DNA of 12,469 nt from Actinomycetota bacterium. Lineage in GTDB: Bacteria; Actinomycetota; Actinomycetes; JACCUZ01. Positions 7,313 to 12,469 of this stretch are shown here, piece by piece. Position 1 is the first letter of the stretch; each line of letters begins with the position of its first letter. Below the pieces are notes generated by a model that worked only from the letters and a program-made list of their open reading frames with translations, did not search any database and was not told the DNA's origin. Both the position numbers and the translations under genes were made by a program. The stretch spans positions 1 through 12,469 of the forward strand of contig JAVEDA010000273.1 in assembly GCA_030841195.1 (NCBI GenBank), in the 5' to 3' direction.

Positions 7313-7564
7313 TCAGCCGCGACCGGCGGTGACCACCCGGCGTACCTGGCGCTCGGCCCGTTCGAACCGGGCCGACATGGCCCGGGACTTCGCCGGCGAC
7401 GTCAGGACACCCTGCGGCGGCGCCTCGCCCGGGTCGACCCGGTCGGCCAGCTCGGTCACCTTTTCGGTCAGGCGCCCGGCCCGGGGGGCCTGACGGCCGC
7501 GGTGGAGGACGACGACGACGCCCACGACGAGCAGGGCGACGAGACCGAAGAGCAGGTCAGCCAT
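7313..7564 (-). CDS. Small single-helix membrane protein, unknown function
   Basis: This is an 83-residue protein I do not recognise by name. It starts MADLLFGLVALLVVGVVVVL, one transmembrane helix, followed by a basic cluster (HRGRQAPRAGR) and a charged tail with heptad-like helices (LTEKVTELADRV and SARFERAERQVRRVV). It looks like a bitopic protein with a cytosolic helical tail. ATG 7564 lacks a Shine-Dalgarno. GTG 7588 in the same frame has GGAGAG ten bases upstream and would add eight residues, so the start is uncertain. The gene lies between smc and ftsY and probably shares a transcript with ftsY. Its leader is rich in inverted repeats. Confidence 0.68.
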   Translation of the reverse strand: MADLLFGLVALLVVGVVVVLHRGRQAPRAGRLTEKVTELADRVDPGEAPPQGVLTSPAKSRAMSARFERAERQVRRVVTAGRG

Positions 7565-7571
7565 CAGAAGT

Positions 7572-7663
7572 GTGGTCACTCTGACCACGTTACCGGGACT
7601 CTCCGTGCCCAAACGTCACGATCCGGGCACAGCGGAGTGTCGGCTGTGACGCAGAGTGACTAC
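7572..7663 (-). promoter_or_regulatory. Structured leader with competing inverted repeats before the small membrane gene and ftsY
   Basis: Several complementary segments overlap here. GTGGTCA/TGACCAC (7572-7578 and 7582-7588) make a compact hairpin beside the start. The same left arm, extended to 7583, pairs 11 of 12 with 7652-7663. CGTCAC 7614-7619 pairs with GTGACG 7646-7651. CACAGC 7628-7633 pairs with GCTGTG 7643-7648. CTCC-GTGCCC 7601-7610 pairs with 7625-7637 around a 3-base bulge. Several are mutually exclusive. Whether this works as an RNA switch or as operator DNA cannot be told. Confidence 0.35.
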
Positions 7664-7726
7664 TGAGGCTCCCGTACGCCGGTCAGGCGGGGGTGATGGA
7701 TCGCCCCGATCGGGCGGTGCGCCTCA

Positions 7727-10700
7727 TCAGGCAGGTGCGGCCTCGCGCAGCCGCTGACCGATCACGGTGGTGATGCCGTCGCCGCGCATGGACACGCCGT
7801 ACAGCGCGTCGGCGACCTCCATGGTCCGCTTCTGGTGGGTGATCACGATCAGCTGGCTGGCCTCGCGCAGCTCCTCCATCAGCGCGATCAGCCGGCCCAG
7901 GTTGGTGTCGTCCAGGGCCGCCTCGACCTCGTCCAGGACGTAGAACGGGCTCGGCCGGGCCTTGAAGATCGCGACCAGCAACGCGACCGCGGTCAGCGAC
8001 CGCTCGCCACCGGAGAGCAGCGAGAGCCGCTTGACCTTCTTGCCCGGCGGCCGCGCCTCGACCTCGATGCCGGTGGTGAGCATGTCGCCGGGCTCGGTCA
8101 GGACCAGCCGACCCTCGCCGCCCGGGAACAGCCGGGCGAACACGCCCTCGAACTCCCGCGCGGTGTCGTGGAACGCCGCGGTGAAGACCTGCTCGACCCG
8201 CTCGTCCACCTCGCGGATGATGTCCATCAGGTCGCGGCGGGTGGCCTTGAGGTCCTCGAGCTGCTCGGCCAGGAACTGGTGCCGCTCCTCGAGGGCTTGG
8301 AACTCCTCCAGCGCCAGCGGGTTGACCCGACCCAGCAGGGCCAGCGCCCGCTCGGCGCCGCGCATCCGCTTCTCCTGCTCGGCCCGGACGAACGGGGTCG
8401 GGTCCGGCTCGACCTCGCGGACCTCGTCCGGCTCCGGCGGGGAGGCAGGCACCAGCTGGTGCGGGCCGTACTCCTCGACCAGCGACTCGGGCTCGACGCC
8501 GTAGTCCTCCAGCGCCTTCTGCTGCAGCGCCTCGATCCGCAGCCGCTGCTCGGCGCGGGCCACCTCGTCGCGGTGCACGCTGTCGGTGAGCCGCTCCATG
8601 TCACTGCCGAGCTCGCGCAGCCGGCCGCGAACGGCACTCATCTCCGCGTCCCGCTCGGCGCGGGCCACCTCGGCGCGCTCACGAGCCTCGGCGGCCCGGG
8701 CCAGCGAGTGCTCCAGGTGGGCGAGGGCGGCCTGCGCGGCCAGCGCCACCTCGTGCGCCACGGCCGCCTCGCGGGCGCGGCGGGCCCGGCGCGCCTGCGC
8801 CCTGGCCCGGTTCTCGCGCTCCTGGGCCGCGGCCCGGGCCAGCTGGTCGGCCCGGCCGGACAGGGCCCGGACCCGCTCCTCGCCGGTGCGGACCGCGAGC
8901 CGGTGCTCGACCTCGGCCTGCCGGGCGGCCCGGGCGGCCTCCTCGAGCTGGTCGCGCAGTGCGGTGTCGGGCTCCGCGTCGTCGTCCGGGCCGTCCGGGC
9001 CGTCCGAAGACATTGCCGCGGCGGCGTGGCGTTCCTCGAGCTCGGCCAGCGCGGCCCGGTCGGCGTCCAGCTGCACGACGGCCAGCGCGATCGACCGGTC
9101 CAGCCGGTCGGCCTCGCCGCGGGCCGCCCGGGCCTGGGCGCCGAGCTGCCCGAGCTGCTCTGCCACCGCCGCCATCCGGGCGTCCGACTCGTGCAGCCGG
9201 TCCAGGGCCGCCTGCACGTCCCGGTTCGCGACGGTCTGCTCGTCCAGTGCCGCCTGCAGGGCGAACCGGGCCCGGTCGATCCGGTGGCCGGCTTCGCCGA
9301 GCCGGGTGGTGGCCTCGTCGACCGCGGCCTGAACCTCGAGCAGGCTGGGCGTGGTGGCAGACCCGCCGGCCGCGTGCTCCCGGCCGAGCAGGTCACCCTC
9401 GCGGGTGACGGCCACCAGGCCGGGCTGGGCCTCGACCGCCCGCCGCGCGGTGGCGAGGTCGTCGACGACCGCGACACCGGAGAGCAGGCGGGTCACCGCC
9501 GGCCGGAGCGCGTCGGGCACCGTGACCAGGTCCAGGGCGGACCGGGCTCCGGGGGGCAGCGGCGGTCCGGAACCGTCGTACTGGCCCTCGGTGGAACCGT
9601 GACCGCCGACGAGCAGCCCGACCCGGCCCGCGTCGTCGTCCTTGAGCAGCCGGATGGCGGCCTCGGCGGCGCCGACGTCGCGCACCGCGACGGCGTCAGC
9701 GGCCGAGCCCAGCGCGGCGGCCACCGCGGTCTCGTAACCAGTCTCGACCGTGACCAATGCGGCTACCGAACCGAGGACGCCGGACAGCCGGTCGCCCGCG
9801 GCGAGCACCGTGCCGGCGCCGTCCTTGCGGGCCAGGCCGAGCTCGAGGGCGTCCTTGCGGGCGACCAGGGCGGCCCGCTCCTGCTCGGCGGCCCGCTCCT
9901 CGTCCCGCAGCGCCGCGACCCGGTCGTCGGCGCCGGCCAGCCGGAGGGCGGCCTCCTCGTGGTCGGAGTCGAGGTCCTCCTCGCCGGCGTCCAGCCCGGC
10001 CACCTGCGTCTCGATGCTGGTGAACTCCGCCTGCGCGCGGGCGGCCCGCTCACGGGCCTCCTCCAGCGCCGGGGTCAGCCGGCCGATCTCGGCGTCGCCG
10101 GCCTCGACCTTGCTGCGCCGCGCAGACACCTGCCCGGCCAGCCGGGCCAGTCCCTCGCGCCGGTCGGCAGCCGCCCGGGCCGCGACGGCCACCCGCTGCT
10201 GCTCGGCGGTCAGCGACTGCTCGGCCTCCTGCCGGGCCGCGACGGCCTCAGCAAGCGCCTCGCGGTCGCGGCCGACGGTGGCCTCGATCTCCCGCTCCTC
10301 GGCCCGGACCTGCTCGGCGTCGGCCTCGAGCTGGTCGGGGTCCCGGCCGGCGCGCTGGTCCTCCGGCTCGCCCGCGAGATGCCGGACCCGCTCGGCGGCC
10401 AGGCTGCCGGTGCCGCGGAACCGCTCGCGCAACGACGACAGGCGGTACCAGGTCTCCTGGGCCCGGGTCAGGGCCGGCGCCTCGACCGCGGCCGCCTGCT
10501 CGAGCGCGGTCTCCCGCTCCGCAGCCGCGGCCAGCGCGGCCTCGACCTCGGCCCGACGGGCGCGCAGCGCGGTCTCGTCGGCCACCTCGGCCTCGAGGGT
10601 CGCGGTCAGCGCCATCAGGTCGTCGGCCAGGATCCGCAGCCGCGAGTCACGCAGGTCGGACTGGATCACCGCGGCCCGCCGGGCCACCTCCGCCTGCCGA

Positions 10701-11335
10701 CCCAGCGGCTTGAGCTGGCGGCGCAGCTCGACGGTCAGGTCCTGGACCCGGGTCAGGTTGGCCTGCATGGCGTCCAGCTTGCGGAGCGCCTTCTCCTTGC
10801 GCTTGCGGTGTTTGAGGACGCCGGCGGCTTCCTCGATGAACCCGCGGCGCTCCTCGGGCCCGGCCGAGAGGACCGCGTCGAGCTGGCCCTGGCCCACGAT
10901 GACGTGCATCTCGCGACCGATGCCCGAGTCGGACAGCAGCTCCTGGACGTCAAGCAGGCGGCAGGGCTGCCCGTTGATGGCGTACTCCGAGCCGCCGTTG
11001 CGGAACATGGTCCGCGAGATCGTCACCTCGGCGTAGTCGATCGGCAGCGCGCCGTCGGTGTTGTCGATGGTCAGGCTGACCTCGGCCCGGCCCAGCGGAG
11101 CCCGGCCGGCCGCACCCTCACGGCCGGTCGTGCCGGCGAAGATGACGTCCTCCATCTTGCCGCCGCGCAGCGACTTGGCGCCCTGCTCGCCCATCACCCA
11201 GGCGAGGGCGTCGACCACGTTGGACTTGCCGGACCCGTTCGGCCCGACGACGGCAGTGATGCCCGGTTCGAAGTGGAACGTCGTGGCCGAGGCGAAGGAC
11301 TTGAACCCCTTGAGGGTGAGGCTCTTCAGGTGCAC
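7727..11335 (-). CDS. smc: SMC, chromosome segregation/condensation ATPase
   Basis: SMC (1202 residues) forms the V-shaped dimer of the bacterial condensin with ScpA and ScpB, which compacts and separates the chromosome. The N-terminal head starts MHLKSLTLKGFKSFA and has Walker A GPNGSGKSN (31-39) and the Q-loop near GQGQLD (148-153). A long alanine/glutamate/arginine-rich coiled coil follows, with a hinge at about 518-640 (GVLGSVAALVTVETGYETAV onward) and a returning coil. The C-terminal head has the ABC signature LSGGERS (1107-1113), Walker B FYVLDE (1131-1136) and the switch histidine in THQ (about 1167). All catalytic motifs are present and the length is typical. GTG 11335 is the start, with GAGGAG eight bases upstream. 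The gap before it is 423 bp, so it likely has its own promoter. The 162-bp gap after it suggests the next gene is transcribed separately or by read-through. Confidence 0.97.
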   Translation of the reverse strand: MHLKSLTLKGFKSFASATTFHFEPGITAVVGPNGSGKSNVVDALAWVMGEQGAKSLRGGKMEDVIFAGTTGREGAAGRAPLGRAEVSLTIDNTDGALPIDYAEVTISRTMFRNGGSEYAINGQPCRLLDVQELLSDSGIGREMHVIVGQGQLDAVLSAGPEERRGFIEEAAGVLKHRKRKEKALRKLDAMQANLTRVQDLTVELRRQLKPLGRQAEVARRAAVIQSDLRDSRLRILADDLMALTATLEAEVADETALRARRAEVEAALAAAAERETALEQAAAVEAPALTRAQETWYRLSSLRERFRGTGSLAAERVRHLAGEPEDQRAGRDPDQLEADAEQVRAEEREIEATVGRDREALAEAVAARQEAEQSLTAEQQRVAVAARAAADRREGLARLAGQVSARRSKVEAGDAEIGRLTPALEEARERAARAQAEFTSIETQVAGLDAGEEDLDSDHEEAALRLAGADDRVAALRDEERAAEQERAALVARKDALELGLARKDGAGTVLAAGDRLSGVLGSVAALVTVETGYETAVAAALGSAADAVAVRDVGAAEAAIRLLKDDDAGRVGLLVGGHGSTEGQYDGSGPPLPPGARSALDLVTVPDALRPAVTRLLSGVAVVDDLATARRAVEAQPGLVAVTREGDLLGREHAAGGSATTPSLLEVQAAVDEATTRLGEAGHRIDRARFALQAALDEQTVANRDVQAALDRLHESDARMAAVAEQLGQLGAQARAARGEADRLDRSIALAVVQLDADRAALAELEERHAAAAMSSDGPDGPDDDAEPDTALRDQLEEAARAARQAEVEHRLAVRTGEERVRALSGRADQLARAAAQERENRARAQARRARRAREAAVAHEVALAAQAALAHLEHSLARAAEARERAEVARAERDAEMSAVRGRLRELGSDMERLTDSVHRDEVARAEQRLRIEALQQKALEDYGVEPESLVEEYGPHQLVPASPPEPDEVREVEPDPTPFVRAEQEKRMRGAERALALLGRVNPLALEEFQALEERHQFLAEQLEDLKATRRDLMDIIREVDERVEQVFTAAFHDTAREFEGVFARLFPGGEGRLVLTEPGDMLTTGIEVEARPPGKKVKRLSLLSGGERSLTAVALLVAIFKARPSPFYVLDEVEAALDDTNLGRLIALMEELREASQLIVITHQKRTMEVADALYGVSMRGDGITTVIGQRLREAAPA

Positions 11336-11462
11336 GCGGAGAACTCCTCGGTCACCGGCCGGCGACGGTCCGCGAGATGGGCGGGACCGCTGCGCTGGCG
11401 GGACGTACGTCGGGCGGGGAAGGCCGGGGCCAACCCTACCCGCCGTCGGCCCGCACTCCCGC

Positions 11463-11489
11463 CAGCCCGCCGCGGCGCGCCGCGGGCAT
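11463..11489. repeat. 27-bp direct repeat, copy 1
   Basis: This is identical over 27 bases to 11606-11632. It contains the perfect 16-bp palindrome CCGCGGCGCGCCGCGG at 11470-11485 and ends GGGCAT. With copy 2 it brackets the palindromic element at 11498-11590. Confidence 0.9.
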
Positions 11490-11497
11490 CGCCTGCT

Positions 11498-11590
11498 CGA
11501 AAATGATCACGGTTCCGTGATCACTTGTCGTCAACCGTGCCGAATTCAGCGCGGTTGAGGCGTGTTGATCACGGTTCCGTGATCATTTCG
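11498..11590. repeat. 93-bp nested palindromic element (REPIN/BIME-like)
   Basis: TGATCACGGTTCCGTGATCA occurs twice, at 11504-11523 and 11566-11585. Each copy is a 9-bp inverted repeat around TT. Between them, TCAACCGTGC (11531-11540) faces GCGCGGTTGA (11549-11558), pairing 9 of 10 with a G-T wobble at the tenth. The outer flanks also match in inverted orientation (CGAAAATGATC at the left, GATCATTTCG at the right), so the whole unit is roughly symmetrical. It is less GC-rich than its surroundings. No coding capacity is seen. The design resembles paired REP-type hairpins or a tiny non-autonomous element; tandem binding sites for a dimeric regulator are the alternative. Confidence 0.75.
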
Positions 11591-11605
11591 CACAGGGGGT
11601 CGACG

Positions 11606-11632
11606 CAGCCCGCCGCGGCGCGCCGCGGGCAT
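11606..11632. repeat. 27-bp direct repeat, copy 2
   Basis: This is identical to 11463-11489, in the same orientation, 143 bp apart start to start. The 16-bp palindrome is at 11613-11628. The strong hairpin at 11637 begins four bases later. Confidence 0.9.
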
Positions 11633-11636
11633 GAGT

Positions 11637-11665
11637 GAGGGGACGTCGCGCAGCGACGTCCCCTC
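11637..11665 (-). terminator. Strong hairpin, probable terminator of the small coiled-coil gene
   Basis: GAGGGGACGTCGC and GCGACGTCCCCTC form a perfect 13-bp stem with a 3-base loop, 93 bases after the stop of the leftward small gene. No T-run follows on either strand, which is common for actinobacterial terminators. The hairpin is symmetrical and could act in both directions. Confidence 0.6.
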
Positions 11666-11758
11666 GGGCTGTTACGGGTGGTGCTGGTGGTACTGCTGAC
11701 TGTCCTGATGGTGCTGATGAAGCTACGGGGTCTTGCGGTGCTCGACCGGGCGGCCCGG

Positions 11759-11953
11759 TCAGGCGAGTGCGGGCTCCTTGACGTCGAGCGAGATCAGGTG
11801 GGCGTCACTGACGTCCGCGGCGAGCGCGTCGTTCTCGGCACGCAGCCGCAGCACCTCGGTCTCGAGGCTCCGTACTCGTTCCTGCAAGCGCCGCATCTCC
11901 ATGATCATCCGGGGGTCGGGGCCACCGACATGACCGATGAGAGCTTTCGCCAT
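11759..11953 (-). CDS. Small conserved actinobacterial coiled-coil protein, unknown function
   Basis: This 64-residue protein begins MAKALIGHVGGPDPRMIMEM. From residue 18 onward a leucine-rich amphipathic helix follows (RRLQERVRSLETEVLRLRAE) with leucines and valines at heptad positions. The tail ends SLDVKEPALA. I recall similar small proteins with the MAKAL-GHVGG start and a coiled coil in many actinobacteria, without an established function. ATG 11953 is chosen over an upstream in-frame start at 11968 because GGAGGA lies seven bases before it. No membrane segment is present, so it is probably a cytosolic dimer. It lies upstream of smc but is separated from it by a hairpin and repeats, so it is probably not cotranscribed. 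Confidence 0.82.
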   Translation of the reverse strand: MAKALIGHVGGPDPRMIMEMRRLQERVRSLETEVLRLRAENDALAADVSDAHLISLDVKEPALA

Positions 11954-11960
11954 GCGTGGT

Positions 11961-11966
11961 TCCTCC
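11961..11966 (-). promoter_or_regulatory. Ribosome binding site of the coiled-coil gene
   Basis: GGAGGA with a seven-base spacer to ATG 11953 fixes the start of the small protein. Confidence 0.8.
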
Positions 11967-12067
11967 ACCTGCGTCTGCCCGCGGGGCTGCGGGACTCCTC
12001 CTGTGCCCTCATCACGCGGTCCGGTCGGGAGTCGACACCGAGTCCGGGCGAGTGGGGGGCGGATTCC

Positions 12068-12096
12068 AGGGTGACACCCGGATTCGGGTGGGTCAA
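12068..12096 (-). promoter_or_regulatory. Possible promoter with an internal dyad, coiled-coil gene
   Basis: On the leftward strand TTGACC (12096-12091) is a good -35 element. Seventeen bases later CACCCT (12073-12068) is a weak -10. The spacer holds the dyad CACCCG-n4-CGGGTG (12075-12090), a possible operator. The leader to ATG 11953 would be about 110 bases. Confidence 0.28.
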
Positions 12097-12114
12097 GAGG
12101 TCACGGGCGTGTTA

Positions 12115-12152
12115 CGCAGCACGCTGCGCCGAACGGGTGAGCACGAACCCGT
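12115..12152 (-). terminator. Two small stem-loops after the hypothetical gene, possible weak terminator
   Basis: ACGGGT/ACCCGT (12133-12138 and 12147-12152) overlaps the stop codon of the leftward gene. CGCAGC-AC-GCTGCG (12115-12128) follows just downstream. Each stem is 6 bp and there is no T-run, so termination is only a possibility. Confidence 0.25.
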
Positions 12153-12469
12153 CACGAGCCGCTCAGGTGCACCCCGAGGTGACACACGCGCTCGAAAGCG
12201 ACCCTCGCGGCGTCGGTCACGGGAGGTGTCACGGCCAGTTCCTCGCCACCCGGCGGGGCCAGCCAGACCAGGAACTCGTACGGCTTCTTGACCTCGCCGC
12301 GGGCGTGTCCGGTGCACCGGGCCCGGGTCACCCGGACCGGGATCGAGGCCGCCGGCTGCGCGGGCGTGAGGTGGGCGATCGGCGGGGTGGCCGCACGCTG
12401 GGGCGGGTCCGTGAGCAGATCGAAGATCACCGTCCCGCGCAGCTGGGTCACGTCCCGTGGCTGGTCGAT
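12152..12469 (-). CDS. Hypothetical protein, C-terminal part (probably partial)
   Basis: The frame is open from the right edge to TGA at 12154-12152, giving at least 105 residues. I do not recognise the family. GC at third codon positions is strong, supporting a real gene. Visible features are DVTQLRGTVIFDLLTDP near the N-terminal end, a proline/alanine-rich stretch, and a more conserved-looking GEVKKPYEFLVWLAPPGGEE followed by AARVAFERVC. There are two cysteines in the visible part and no membrane helix. GTG 12451 could be a start giving 99 residues, but the frame continues beyond the window, so a longer protein is as likely. A long opposing + frame is antisense shadow. Confidence 0.62.
   Translation of the reverse strand: MDQPRDVTQLRGTVIFDLLTDPPQRAATPPIAHLTPAQPAASIPVRVTRARCTGHARGEVKKPYEFLVWLAPPGGEELAVTPPVTDAARVAFERVCHLGVHLSGS

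Larger units (their letters stand above)
11336..11758. other. 423-bp gene-free region upstream of smc, dense in palindromes
   Basis: No gene is convincing here on either strand. From smc outward it holds: the smc ribosome site GAGGAG (11349-11344); a 10-bp palindrome GACGTACGTC (11402-11411); a -10-like TAGGGT on the leftward strand (11438-11433) without a good -35; the repeat cluster (11463-11632); a strong hairpin (11637-11665); and a CA/CTG-rich low-complexity tract (11672-11722). The smc promoter should lie in 11336-11460 but cannot be fixed. Confidence 0.7.

Noticed and set aside
7702..7716. CGCCC-n5-GGGCG hairpin just after the smc stop as a terminator
   Set aside because: The stem is only 5 bp, there is no T-run, and such short GC dyads are frequent by chance here.
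7835..11506. An open + strand frame of over 1200 codons antisense to smc
   Set aside because: It lies opposite a complete smc with all motifs. Such long antisense frames follow from GC-rich third positions. The predicted protein is low-complexity and rich in Gly, Leu, Arg and Gln.
11504..11585. ParB parS sites near smc
   Set aside because: The palindromes do not match the parS consensus (TGTTTCACGTGAAACA) beyond general symmetry.
11463..11632. CRISPR array
   Set aside because: There are only two 27-bp copies with a 116-bp interval that itself contains palindromes. There is no regular spacing and no cas genes.
11678..12469. A + strand frame starting with a hydrophobic VVLVVLLTVLMVLM run and open to the right edge
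   Set aside because: It is antisense to the small coiled-coil gene, which has a strong ribosome site, and to the hypothetical gene with good codon bias. The hydrophobic run comes from the CTG-rich low-complexity tract.

Overview
The window is very GC-rich with strongly GC-biased third codon positions. It carries an actinobacterial chromosome segment: smc and ftsY upstream of the nitrogen-control genes amtB, glnK and glnD. Within Actinomycetes, a Frankiales/Geodermatophilales-like lineage is plausible, but the sequence alone does not fix it.

Layout, left to right. Positions 1-167 hold the start of a leftward GlxA-type (DJ-1/AraC) regulator. A divergent MFS transporter follows (about 238-1566), and its 3' end overlaps the end of glnD. 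From 1547 to about 12469 every gene runs leftward. In transcription order they are: the C-terminal part of an unrecognised protein (12469-12152), a small coiled-coil protein (11953-11759), smc (11335-7727), a small membrane protein (7564-7313), ftsY (7242-6070), a two-helix membrane protein (6030-5734), and then amtB (5587-4253), glnK (4256-3918) and glnD (3937-1547).

How the genes work together. SMC acts in chromosome compaction and segregation. FtsY is the signal recognition particle receptor. amtB, glnK and glnD overlap end to end and form one nitrogen-sensing operon: an ammonium channel, the PII protein that gates it, and the enzyme that modifies PII. The 146-bp gap before amtB carries GTAAC-n6-GTAAC, which looks like a GlnR site, plus a perfect 8-bp dyad. 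The MFS/GlxA pair is a separate accessory module at the downstream end of the operon.

The only long gene-free stretch is 11336-11758 (423 bp). It is rich in nested symmetry: two identical 20-bp near-palindromes flank an internal inverted repeat, all bracketed by an exact 27-bp direct repeat with a 16-bp palindrome inside. A 13-bp-stem hairpin lies next to it. This is the least explained part of the window. The 5' leader of the small gene before ftsY also has several mutually exclusive pairings. Nothing resembles CRISPR, prophage, a transposase or an RNA gene.
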